Shown here in pieces: positions 53,627 through 64,000 of a stretch of DNA of 64,000 nt. The notes under the pieces were generated by a model. The model made no database searches. It saw nothing but the letters and a program-made list of their open reading frames with translations, and was not told the DNA's origin. The position numbers were made by a program, and so were the translations under genes. This stretch comes from Calliopsis andreniformis (Eukaryota > Arthropoda > Insecta > Hymenoptera > Andrenidae), in the NCBI RefSeq assembly GCF_051401765.1, contig NW_027480422.1, positions 13,100,001-13,164,000 on the forward strand. The letters run 5' to 3'. Numbering within the stretch: position 1 is the stretch's first letter; the number at the start of each line of letters is the position of its first letter.

Positions 53627-54745
53627 ATGCCCATTACTTTCACACTGGTTGTAATTATTCCTGTTATACGATGGAATAACTGTTGTATTTTTATTTTATT
53701 TTGCGTTTCTGGCGTTGACTTCTAAGGCCCGAGCTATTCGATCTGGTGGAGCAACGCTATACAGTGAAGCCTACGTTGCCCGGAACGTAGAAATGACCAT
53801 AACTATCAGACTGGTTGCAATTATTCGTTTTATACGATGGAAAGACTGTTGTATTTATATTGTATTTTATTGGTATGGCGTTCTCTTCTAGGGCTTTAGC
53901 TATTTGACGTGGCTGAGCAACGCCCTAGAGTGAAGCCTAGGTTGCCCGGAACGTAGAAATGACCATTACTTCCACATTGTTTGCAATTATTCATACTATA
54001 CAGTGGAAAAACTGTTGTATTTATATGGCATTTTATGCTACTGGCATTGACATCTAAGGCCCTAACTATTCGATGTGGTGGAGCAACGCCCTAGAGTGAA
54101 GCCTAGGTTGCCCGGAACGTAGAAATGACCGTAGCTTTCACACTGGTTGCAATTATACCTGTTATACAAGGGAAAAACTGTTGTATTTATATTGTATTTT
54201 ATGCTTCTGGCGTTGACTTCTTAGGCCCTAACTATTCGATCTGGTGGAGCAACGCCCTAGAGAGAAGCCTAGATTTCCCGGAACGTAGAAATGACCATTA
54301 CCTTCTGGCTTCTTGCAATTATTCCTGTTGCACGATGAAAAAACTGCTGTATTTTTATTGTATTTTATGCGTCTGGAGTTGTTTACTAAGGCCCTAACTA
54401 TTCGACCTGGTGGAGCAACGCCCTAGAGTGAAGCCTAGGTTGCACGGAACGTAGAAATGCCCATTTCTTTCACACTGGTTGTAATTATTCCTGTTATACG
54501 ATGGAATAACTGTTGTATTTTTATTTTATTTTGCGTTTCTGGCGTTGACTTCTAGGGCCCGAGCTATTCGATCTGGTGGAGCAACGCTATAGAGTGAAGC
54601 CTACGTTGCCCGGAACGTAGAAATGACCATAACTATCAGACTGGTTGCAATTATTCGTTTTATACGATGGAAAGACTGTTGTATTTATATTGTATTTTAT
54701 TGGTATGGCGTTGTCTTCTAGGGCCGTAGCTATTTGTCGTGGCCG
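53627..54745 (+). repeat. Local duplication of about 285 bp at 830-bp spacing
   Basis: The segment with GGAATAACTGTTGTATTTTT, TTTTGCGTTTCTGGCG, AACGCTATA and TATTGGTATGGCG occurs from 53,627 and again from 54,457, exactly 830 bp (5 x 166) apart. Both copies have ACTATCAGACTGG. They differ at a few sites (GTTCTCTTCTAGGGC against GTTGTCTTCTAGGGC). A third, weaker relative is at 20,213-20,330. Confidence 0.87.
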
Positions 54746-54954
54746 AGCAACGCCCTAGAGTGAAGCCAAGGTTGCACGGAACGTAGAAATGCCCATCACT
54801 TTCACACTGGTTGCAATTATTCCTGTTATACGATGGAATAACTGTTGTATTTATATTTTATTTTATGCTTCTGGCGTTGTTTTCTAAGGCCCTAACTATT
54901 CGATGTGGTGGAGCAACGTCCTAGAGCGAAACCTAGGTTACGCGGAACGTAGAA

Positions 54955-55450
54955 ATGACCATTACTTTCACACTGGTTGCAATTATTCCTGTTATACGAT
55001 GGAAAAACTGTTGTATCTATTTTGTATTTTATGCTTCTTGCGTTGACTTCTTAGGTCCTATCTATTGGATCTGGTGGAGCAACGCCCTCTGATGAAGCCC
55101 AGGTTGCCCGGAACGTAGAAATGACCATAAAATTCATACTGATTGCATTTATTCGTATTATACGATGGAAAGTCTGTTGTATTTATATTGTATTTTATGA
55201 TTCTGGCGTTGACTTCTAAGGCCGCAGCTATTCGATCTGGTGGAGCAACGCCCTATAGAGAAGCCTAGATTGCCCGGAACGTAGAAATGACCATCACTTT
55301 CACACTGGTTGCAATTACTCCTGTTATACGATGGAAAAACTGTTGTATCTATTGTGTATTTTATGCTTCTTGCGTTGACTTCTTAGGTCCTAACTATTGG
55401 ATCTGGTGGAGCAACGCCATCTGATGAAGCCCAGGTTGCCCGGAACGTAG
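54955..55450 (+). repeat. Local duplication at 332-bp spacing
   Basis: The rare form ATGCTTCTTGCGTTGAC occurs at about 55,031 and 55,363, 332 bp (2 x 166) apart. Both are followed by CTATTGGATCTGGTGG or a one-base variant, and then by a CTGATGAAGCCCAGG ending not found in other monomers I checked. Confidence 0.85.
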
Positions 55451-58400
55451 AAATGACCATTACTTTCACACTGGTTGCAATTATTCGTTCTATACAATGG
55501 AAAAACTGTTCTATTTATTTTGTATTTTATGCTTCGGGCGTTGACATCTAAGGTCCTAACTATTCGATCTGGTGGAACAACGCCCTAGAGTGAAGATTAG
55601 GCTGCTAGGGACGTAGAAATGACCATAACTTTCACACTGGTTGCAATTATTGGTTTTATACAATGGAAAAAATGTCCTATTTATTTTGTATTTTATGCTT
55701 CGGGCGTTGACATCTAAGGCCCTAGCTATTCGATCTTGTGAAGCAGCGCCCTAGAGTGAAGCCTAGGTTGCCCGGAACGTAGAAATGACCATTACCTTCA
55801 CACTGGTTGCAATTATTCCTGTTATACGATGGAAAAACTGTTGTATTTATATTGTATTTTATGCGTCTGGAGTTGTTTTCTAAGGCCCTAACTATTCGAC
55901 CTGGTGGACCAACGCCCTGGAGTGAAGCCTAGGTTGCAGGGAACGTAGAAATGCCCATCACTTTCACACTGGTTGTAATTATTCCTGTTATACGATGGAA
56001 TAGCTGTTGTATTTCTATTTTATTTTGTGCTTCTGGCGTTGACTTCTAAGGCGCTAGCTATTCGATCTGGTGGTGCAACGCTCTAGAGTGAAGCCTAGGT
56101 TGCCAGGAACGTAGAAATGACGATTACCTTCACCCTGATTGCAATTATTCCTATTATACGATGGAAAGACTGTTGTATTTTTATTGTATTTTATGCTTCT
56201 GGCGTTAAATTCTAAGTCCCTAACTATGCTATCTGGTGCAGCAACGCCCTACAGTTAAGCCTAGGTGCCCGGAACGTAGAAATGACCATAACTTTCACAC
56301 TGTTTGCAATCATTCATTTTATACGATGGAAAAGCTGTTGTATTTATATTGTATTTTATGCTTCTGGAGTTGACTTCTAAGGCCGTAGCTAATCGATGTG
56401 GTGGGGCAACGCCCTAGAGTGAAGCCTAGGTTGCCCGGAACGCAGAAATGACCATTACTTCCACACTTTTTGCGATTATTCATTTTATACAGTGGAAAAA
56501 CTGTTGTATTTATATTGTATTTTATGCTTCTGACATTGACTTCTAAGGCCCTAACTATTCGATGTGGTGTAGGATCGCCCTAGGGTGAAGCCTAGGTTGC
56601 CCGGAACGTAGAAATCACCATAACTTTCATACTGGTTGCAATTATTCGTTTTATACGGTGGAAAAACTGTAGTATTTATATTGAATTTAATGCTTCTGGC
56701 GTTGACTTCTAAGGCCGTAGCAATTCGATGTGGTGGAGCAACTCTTTAGAGTGAAGCCTAGGTTGCCTGGAACGTAGAAATGACCATCACTTTCACACTG
56801 GTTGCAATTATTCCTGTTATACGATGGAAAAACTGTTGTATTTATATTGTATTTTATGCGTCTGGAGTTGTTTTCTAAGGCCCTAACTATTCGACCTGGT
56901 GGACCAACGCCCTGGAGTGAAGCCTAGGTTGCAGGGAACGTAGAAATGCCCATTACTTTCACACTGGTTGTAATTTTTCCTGTTATACGATGGAAAAGCT
57001 GTTGTATTTATATTGTATTTTATGCTTCTGGCGTTGACTTCTGAGGCCCTAGCTATTCTATCTGGCGGAGCAACGCCCTAGAGTGAAGCCTAGATTGCCC
57101 GGAACATAGAAATGACCATTACCTTCACGCTTCTTGCAATTATTCCTGTTATACGATGAAAAAACTATTGTATTTTTATTGTATTTTATGCTTCAGGCGT
57201 TGACTTCTAAGGCCGTAGCTATACGATGTGGTGGAGCAACGCCCTAGAGTGAAGCCTAGGTTGCTCGGAACGTGGAAATGGCCATTACTTTCACACTGGT
57301 TGCAATTATTCGCTTTGTAAGATGGAAAATGTGTTGTACATTTATCGTATTTTATTCTTCTGGCGTTGACTTCTTAGGACCTAACTATTGGATCTGGTGG
57401 AGCAACGCCCTAGAGTGAAGCCTAGGTTGTCCGGAACGTAGAAATGACCATTACTTTCACTCTGGCTGCAATTTTTCCTGCTATACGATGGAAAAGTTGT
57501 TGGATTTTTATTGTATTTTATGCTTCAGCATTTGACTTCTAATGCCCTAGCTATTCGACCTGGAGGAGCAACGCCCTCGAGTGAAGCCTAGGTTGCCCGG
57601 ATCGTAGAAGAGACCATTACTATCACACTGGTTGCAATAATTCATTTCATAGAACGGAAAAACTGTTGTTATTTTACTTCATTTTATGGTTCTGGCGTTG
57701 ACTTCTAATGCCATAGCTATTAGATCAGGAGGAGCAACGCCCTCGAGTGAAGCCTGGGTTGCCCAGAACTTCGAAATGACCATTACTTTCACACTGTTTG
57801 CAATTATTCATTTCATTGAATGGAAAAACTGTTGTATTTATATTGTATTTTATGCTTCTGGCGTTGATTTCATAGGCCCAAACTATTCGATCTGGTGGAC
57901 CAACGCCCTAGAGTGAAGCCGAGGGTGCACGGGACGCAGAAGTGACCATACCTTTCACACTGGTTGCAATTATTCGTTTTATACAATGGAAGAACTGTTC
58001 GATTTGTTTTGTATTTTATGCTTCGGGCGTTGACTTCTAAGGACCTAACTATTCGATCTGGTGGAGCAGCGCCCTAGAGTGAAGCCTAGGTTGCCCGGAA
58101 CGTAGAAATGACCATAACTTTCACACTGGTTGCTATTATTCGTTTTATACGATGGAAAAACTGTTGTACTTATATTGTATTTTATTCTTCTGGCGTTGAC
58201 TACATAGGCCCTATGTATTCGATCTGGTGGAGCAACGACCTAGAGTGAAGCCTAGGTTGCCCGGATCGTAGAAATGACCATGACTTACAAACTGGTTGCA
58301 ATTATTCGTTTTATACGATTGAAAAGCTGTTTTATTTATATTGTAAATCATGCTTCTGGCGTAGACTTCGAAGGCCGTAGCTATTCGATGTGGTGGAATA

Positions 58401-58689
58401 ACGCCCTAGAGTGAAGCCTAGGTTGCCCGGAACGTAGAAATGACCATAACTTTCACACTGGTTGCTATTATTCGTTTTATACGATGGAGATACTGTTGTA
58501 CTTATATTGTATTTTATTTCTCTGGCGTTGTATTCTAAATCCCTAGCTATTCGATCTGGTGGATCAACGCCCTAGAGTGAAGCCTAGGTTGCCCGAAACG
58601 TAGAAATGACAATTACTTTCACACTGGTTGCAATTATTCTTGCTATACGATGGAAAAGCTGTTGTATTTTTATTGTATTTTATGCTTCT

Positions 58690-59200
58690 GGCGTTGTCTT
58701 CTAAGGTCCTATCTATTCGATCTTGTGGGGCAACGTCCAAAAGTGAAGCCTAGGTAGCCCGGAACGTAGAAATGACCATTACCTTCACACTGGTTGCAAT
58801 TATTCCTATTATACGATGGAAAGACTGTTGTATTTTTATTGTATTTTATGCTTCTGGCGTTGTCTTCTAAGGTCCTATCTATTCGATCTTGTGGGGCAAC
58901 ATCCAAAAGTGAAGCCTAGGTGGCCCGGAACGTAGAAATGACCATTACCTTCACACTGGTTGCAATTATTCCTATTATACGATGGAAAGACTGTTGTATT
59001 TTTATTGTATTTTATGCTTCTGGCGTTGTCTTCTAAGGTCCTATCTATTCGATCTTGTGGGGCAACGTCCAAAAGTGAAGCATAGGTTGCCCGGAACGTA
59101 GAAATGACCATTACCTTCACACTGGTTGCAATTATTCCTATTATACGATGGAAAGACTGTTGTATTTTTATTGTATTTTATGCTTCTGGCGTTGACTTCT
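58690..59200 (+). repeat. Local run of three near-identical monomers, B2 first run
   Basis: Counterpart of 12,330-12,835 at an offset of 46,361 bp. It has the same middle-copy CAACATCC change and the same AAGCATAGGTTGCCCGG in the third copy, so the run was already three long before B was duplicated. Confidence 0.9.
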
Positions 59201-59559
59201 AAGGTCCTAAGTATTCGATGTGGTGGAGTAACGCCCTAGAGTGAAGCCTAGGTTGCCCGTAACGTAGAAATGACCATAACTTTCAGACTGGTTGCATTTA
59301 TTCCTGTTATACGATGGAAAAGCTGTTGCATTTATATTGTATTTTATGCTTCTGGCGTTGACTTCTGAGGCCCTAGCTATTCGATCTGGCGGAGCAACGC
59401 CCTAGAGTGAAGCCTAGATTGCCCGGAACATAGAAATGACCGTTACCTTCACGCTTCTTGCAATTATTCCTGTTATACGATGAAAAAACTATTGTATTTT
59501 TATTGTATTTTATGCTTCAGGCGTTGACTTCTAAGGCCGTAGCTATACGATGTGGTTAA

Positions 59560-60940
59560 GCAACGCCCTAGAGTGAAGCCTAGGTTGTCCGGAACGTAGA
59601 AATGACCATTACTTTCACTCTGGCTGCAATTATTCGTTTTATACAATGGAAGAACTGTTCGATTTGTTTTGTATTTTATGCTTCGGGCGTTGACTTCTAA
59701 GGACCTAACTATTCGATCTGGTGGAGCAGCGCCCTAGAGTGAAGCCCAGGTTGTCCGGAACGTAGAAATGACCATTACTTTCACTCTGGCTGCAATTATT
59801 CCTGTTATACGATGGAAAAGTTGTTGGATTTTTATTGCATTTTATGCTTCAGCATTTGACTTCTAATGCCCTAGCTATTAACCTGGAGGAGCAACGCCCT
59901 CGAGTGAAGCCTAGGTTGCCCGGAACGTAGAAGAGACCATTACTATCACACTGGTTGCAATAATTCATTTCATAGAACGGAAAAACTGTTGTTATTTTAT
60001 TTCATTTTATGCTTCTGGCGTTAACTTCTAATGCCATAGCTATTAGATCAGGAGGAGCAACGCCCTCGAGTGAAGCCTGGGTTGCCCAGAACGTCGAAAT
60101 GACCATTACTTTCACACTGTTTGCAATTATTCATTTCATTGAATGGAAAAACTGTTGTATTTATATTGTATTTTATGCTTCTGGCGTTGATTTGATAGGC
60201 CCAAACTATTCGATCTGGTGGACCAACGCCCTAGAGTGAAGCCGAGGGTGCACGGAACGCAGAAGTGACCATACCTATCACACTGGTTGCAATTATTCGT
60301 TTTATACAATGGAAGAACTGTTCGATTTGTTTTGTATTTTATGCTTCGGGCGTTGACTTCTAAGGACCTAACTATTCGATCTGGTGGAGCAGCGCCCTAG
60401 AGTGAAGCCTAGGTTGCCCGGAACGTAGAAATGACCATGACTTACAAACTGGTTGCAATTATTCGTTTTATACGATTGAAAAGCTGTTTTATTTATATTG
60501 TAAATCATGCTTCTGGCGTAGACTTCGAAGGCCGTAGCTATTCGATGTGGTGGAATAACGCCCTAGAGTGAAGCCTAGGTTGCCCGGAACGTAGAAATGA
60601 CCATAACTTTCACACTGGTTGCTATTATTCGTTTCATACGATGGAAAGACTGTTGTATTTTTATTGTATTTTATGCTTCTGGCGTTGACTTCTTAGGACC
60701 TAACTATTGGATCGGGTGGAGTAACGCCCTAGAGTGAAGCCTAGGTTGACCGGAACGTAGAAATGACCATCACTTTCACACTGGTTGCAATTATTCGTTT
60801 TATACGATAGAAAGGCTGTTGTATTTATTTTGTATTTTACGCCTCTGGCGTTGACTTCTAAGGCCCTAAGTATTCGTTATGGTGGAGCAACACCCTAGAG
60901 TGAAGCCTAGGTTGCCCGGAACGAAGAAATGACCATTACC
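59560..60940 (+). repeat. Eight-monomer insert in B2 (1,327 bp)
   Basis: At 59,555 the monomer reads ATGTGGTTAAGCAACGCC, where B1 at 13,190 reads ATGTGGTGGAGCAACGCC. It then carries pieces matching 14,380, 14,900-15,280 and 15,960-16,150 of B1. It rejoins the B1 pattern near 60,940 at the ACTGCTTGCAATTATTCC monomer that has TTTTTCTAATACTTTATG. The insert is a patchwork of in-phase pieces, not a single clean copy. That suggests more than one exchange, or template switching. Confidence 0.8.
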
Positions 60941-63169
60941 TTCACACTGCTTGCAATTATTCCTGTTATACGATGGAAAGACTGTTGTATTTTTCTAATA
61001 CTTTATGCTTCTGGCGTTGAGTTCTTAGGCCCTAACTATTCGATCTCGTGGCGCAACGACCTAGAGTGAAGCCTAGGTTGCCCGGAACGTAGAAATGACC
61101 CTTACTTTCACAGAGTTTGCAATTACTCATTTTATACGATGAAAAAACTGTTTTATTTATATTGTATTTTATGCTTCTGGCGTTGACTTCTAAGGCCGCA
61201 GCTATTCGATGTGGTGGAGCAACGCCCCAGAGTGAAGCTCAGGTTGCCCGGAACGTAGAACCGACCATTACTTTCACATTGGTTGCAATTATTCGTGTTG
61301 TACGATGGAAAAACTGTTGTATTTATATTGTATTTTACGCTTCTGGCGTTGACTTCTTAGGACCTAACTATTCGATCTGCTGGAGCAACGCCCTAGACTG
61401 AAGCCTAGGTTGCCCGGAACGTAGAAATCACCATTACCTTCACACTGGTTGCAATTACTCCTGTTATACGATGGAAAGGCTGTTGTATTTTTATTATATT
61501 TTACGCTCCTGGCGTTGACTACTTAGGCCCTATCTATTCGATCTGGTGGAGCAACGACATAGAGTGAAGCCTAGGTTGCCCGGAAAGTAGAAATGACCGT
61601 TACTTTCACAAAGCTTGCAATTACTCATTTTATACGAGGGAAAAACTGTTGTATTTATATTGTATTGTATGCTTCTGGCGTTGACTTCTGAGGCCCTAGC
61701 TATTCGATCTGGCAGAGCAACGCCCTAGAGTGAAGCGTAGATTGCCCGGAACATAGAAATGACCATTACCTTCACGCTTCTTGCAATTATTCCTGTTATA
61801 CGATGAAAAAACTGTTGTATTTTTATCGTATTTTATGCTTCAGGCGTTGACTTCTAAGGCCGTAGCTATTCGATGTGGTGGAGTAACGCCCTTGAGTGAA
61901 GCCTAGGTTGCTCGGAACGTGGAAGTGGCCATTACTTTCACACTGGTTGCAATTATTCGCTTTGTAAGATGGAAAAACTGTTGTACATTTATCGTATTTT
62001 ATTCTTCTGGCGTTGTCTTCTTAGGACCTAACTATTGGATCTGGTGGAGCAACGCCCTAGAGTGAAGCCTAGGTTGTCCGGAACGTAGAAATGACCATTA
62101 CTTTCACTCTGGCTGCAATTATTCCTGTTATACGATGGAAAAGTTGTTGGATTTTTATTGTATTTTATGCTTCAGCATTTGACTTCTAATGCCCTAGCTA
62201 TTAACCTGGAGGAGCAACGCCCTCGAGTGAAGCCTAGGTTGCCCGGAACGTAGAAGAGACCATTACTATCACACTGGTTGCAATAATTCATTTCATAGAA
62301 CGGAAAAACTGTTGTTATTTTATTTCATTTTATGCTTCTGGCGTTAACTTCTAATGCCATAGCTATTAGATCAGGAGGAGCAACGCCCTCGAGTGAAGCC
62401 TGGGTTGCCCAGAACGTCGAAATGACCATTACTTTCACACTGTTTGCAATTATTCATTTCATTGAATGGAAAAACTGTTGTATTTATATTGTATTTTATG
62501 CTTCTGGCGTTGATTTGATAGGCCCAAACTATTCGATCTGGTGGACCAACGCCCTAGAGTGAAGCCGAGGGTGCACGGAACGCAGAAGTGACCATACCTT
62601 TCACACTGGTTGCAATTATTCGTTTTATACAATGGAAGAACTGTTCGATTTGTTTTGTATTTTATGCTTCGGGCGTTGACTTCTAAGGACCTAACTATTC
62701 GATCTGGTGGAGCAGCGCCCTAGAGTGAAGCCTAGGTTGCCCGGAACGTAGAAATGACCATGACTTACAAACTGGTTGCAATTATTCGTTTTATACGATT
62801 GAAAAGCTGTTTTATTTATATTGTAAATCATGCTTCTGGCGTAGACTTCGAAGGCCGTAGCTATTCGATGTGGTGGAATAACGCCCTAGAGTGAAGCCTA
62901 GGTTGCCCGGAACGTAGAAATGACCATAACTTTCACACTGGTTGCTATTATTCGTTTTATACGATGGAGATACTGTTGTACTTATATTGTATTTTATTTC
63001 TCTGGCGTTGTATTCTAAATCCCTAGCTATTCGATCTGGTGGATCAACGCCCTAGAGTGAAGCCTAGGTTGCCCGAAACGTAGAAATGACAATTACTTTC
63101 ACACTGGTTGCAATTATTCTTGCTATACGATGGAAAAGCTGTTGTATTTTTATTGTATTTTATGCTTCT

Positions 63170-63845
63170 GGCGTTGTCTTGTAAGGTCCTATCTATTCGA
63201 TCTTGTGGGGCAACGTCCAAAAGTGAAGCCTAGGTAGCCCGGAACGTAGAAATGACCATTACCTTCACACTGGTTGCAATTATTCCTATTATACGATGGA
63301 AAGACTGTTGTATTTTTATTGTATTTTATGCTTCTGGCGTTGTCTTCTAAGGTCCTATCTATTCGATCTTGTGGGGCAACGTCCAAAAGTGAAGCCTAGG
63401 TTGCCCGGAACGTAGAAATGACCATTACCTTCACACTGGTTGCAATTATTCCTATTATACGATGGAAAGACTGTTGTATTTTTATTGTATTTTATGCTTC
63501 TGGCGTTGTCTTCTAAGGTCCTATCTATTCGATCTTGTGGGGCAACGTCCAAAAGTGAAGCCTAGGCGGCCCGGAACGTAGAAATGACCATTACCTTCAC
63601 ACTGGTTGCAATTATTCCTATTATACGATGGAAAGACTGTTGTATTTTTATTGTATTTTATGCTTCTGGCGTTGTCTTCTAAGGACCTATCTATTCGATC
63701 TTGTGGGGCAACGTCCAAAAGTGAAGCCTAGGTTGCCCGGAACGTAGAAATGACCATTACCTTCACACTGGTTGCAATTATTCCTATTATACGATGAAAA
63801 GACTGTTGTATTTTTATTGTATTTTATGCTTCTGGCGTTGACTTC
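63170..63845 (+). repeat. Local run of four near-identical monomers
   Basis: GTCCTATCTATTCGATCTTG (or GACCTATC in the last copy) starts near 63,185, 63,351, 63,517 and 63,683. The parallel runs at 12,345, 15,497 and 58,706 have three. The extra copy here has CCTAGGTTGCCCGG, between the AGGTAGCCCGG and AGGCGGCCCGG copies. It accounts for the last 166-bp step in offset between B1 and B2. Confidence 0.93.
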
Positions 63846-64000
63846 TTAGGACCTAACTATTGGATCGGGTGGAGCAACGCCCTAGAGTTAAGCCTAGGTT
63901 GCCCGGAACGTAGAAATGACCATCACTTTCACACTCGTTGCAATTATTCGTTTTATACGATGGAAAGGCTGTTGTATTTATTTTGTATTTTACGCTTCTG

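Larger units (their letters stand above)
49990..55790 (+). repeat. Diverged satellite block E (about 35 monomers)
   Basis: Monomers here are the most varied in the window and show no long higher-order period. Private strings include CTTAAGGCGTCGACTTC (50,056), GTAATTAACCCTG (51,161 and 52,150) and ATTTGTCGTGGCCGAGC (54,733). Small local doublings are present at 53,627/54,457 and 55,034/55,366. The AAATATACATTATATAC marker, in a variant form, appears near 51,825. The block is probably older satellite between two recently amplified domains. No gene or mobile element is visible. Confidence 0.85.
1..64000 (+). repeat. Tandem satellite array, 166-bp monomer, about 385 copies
   Basis: The anchors TTGCCCGGAACGTAGAAATG, CACACTGGTTGCAATTATTC, ATACGATGGAAAAACTG, TTCTGGCGTTGACTTC and TATTCGATCTGGTGGAGC recur in this order about every 166 bp from first to last base. 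All copies lie in one orientation; I saw no inversion. Neighbouring monomers differ at many positions, while monomers thousands of bases apart can be identical, which defines higher-order repeats. The hand consensus is 166 bp with 69 G+C, an AT-rich centre (monomer positions about 61-100) and GC-rich ends. The length is close to one nucleosome plus a short linker. Satellites of about 150-180 bp with this organisation are common at plant and animal centromeres, so a centromeric or pericentromeric location is inferred, not shown. The plus strand is simply the orientation used for description. No unique sequence or transposon interrupts the array. Confidence 0.97.
55790..64000 (+). repeat. HOR family B, copy B2 (about 49 monomers, cut by window end)
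   Basis: This is a second copy of 9590-16,146. Relative to that copy it has one extra monomer near 57,320-57,485, an extra eight-monomer insert of 1,327 bp between about 59,560 and 60,940, and one extra monomer near 63,351-63,517. The insert repeats material like 14,360-16,150, so the ATTAGATCAGGAGGAGC monomer pair occurs three times, near 57,720, 60,043 and 62,366, spaced by 2,323 bp each time. The similarity is unbroken at base 64,000, so the block continues beyond the window. Confidence 0.9.

Noticed and set aside
1..64000. CRISPR array or prokaryotic repeat locus
   Set aside because: The repeated unit is the entire 166 bp with no unique spacers, there are no cas genes, and the length and HOR organisation fit a eukaryotic satellite.
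1..64000. Transposon, retroelement or LTR insertions within the array
   Set aside because: I followed the monomer register through the window and found no gap large enough for an insertion. Deviations are whole monomers, 1-3-base indels and one truncation of about 36 bp.
1..64000. rRNA, tRNA, snRNA or telomere repeats hidden among monomers
   Set aside because: No cloverleaf-like A and B box pair, rRNA-like core or telomere hexamer/heptamer run was seen. AT-rich TTTATATTGTATTTT stretches are part of every monomer and are not evidence of promoters.
1..64000. A simple alternating two-monomer (dimer) organisation based on TTTATATTG against TTTTTATTG centres
   Set aside because: The two centre types do not alternate regularly; their order is set by the longer HOR units, so a 332-bp basic unit is not supported.
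1..64000. Assignment to a named satellite such as a known 166-bp legume or other plant repeat
   Set aside because: Monomer length alone is not diagnostic, and I cannot compare sequences here. Any species name would be a guess.

Overview
The whole 64-kb window is satellite DNA. It consists of about 385 head-to-tail copies of one roughly 166-bp monomer, all in the same orientation. I found no protein-coding gene, RNA gene, transposon, CRISPR array, telomere repeat or unique-sequence island. A monomer can be started at the anchor GGTTGCCCGGAACGTAGAAA. Further anchors follow in order: TTTCACACTGGTTGCAATTA, TTATACGATGGAAAAACTG, TTGTATTTATATTGTATTTT, ATGCTTCTGGCGTTGACTTC, CTAACTATTCGATCTGGTGG and AGCAACGCCCTAGAGTGAAG. 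My hand-built consensus is 166 bp, about 42% GC, with six CpGs. A long, same-orientation, near-nucleosome-length tandem array with higher-order structure points to a eukaryote and to centromeric or pericentromeric heterochromatin. I do not recognise the satellite family and cannot name the organism.

The array is a mosaic of higher-order repeat (HOR) blocks. (1) 1-778: diverged monomers. (2) 779-7040: HOR family A, a 17-monomer copy, then one 19-monomer copy (3,154 bp) and the start of another. (3) 7040-9225: an isolated 2.2-kb piece of family C. (4) 9225-9590: short linker of ordinary monomers. (5) 9590-16150: family B, with an internal repeat of about 3.15-3.3 kb. (6) 16150-20522: irregular monomers, several carrying the variant AAATATACATTATATAC at whole-monomer intervals. 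(7) 20523-31235: family A again, as units of 3,154, 3,154 and 2,656 bp plus a partial unit. (8) 31235-32430: transition. (9) 32430-49990: family C, including a 5,926-bp, 36-monomer tandem repeat that looks essentially identical between its first two copies, and a third, shortened copy. (10) 49990-55790: diverged monomers with small local duplications. (11) 55790-64000: a second copy of block B that runs off the window end.

Nearly every length difference between related copies is a multiple of 166 bp (166, 332, 497, 663, 830, 1,327, 1,328). Junctions fall inside monomers without breaking the phase. This is the expected signature of unequal homologous exchange or replication-based amplification. 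It lets local gains and losses be read directly: a run of one monomer type has three copies at three places and four at another; a three-monomer block is present in two C copies but absent from two others; and a whole monomer is lost at about 11,126. Short open frames recur only because the DNA recurs. Since 166 is not a multiple of 3, the frame rotates at every monomer, so none is annotated as a gene.
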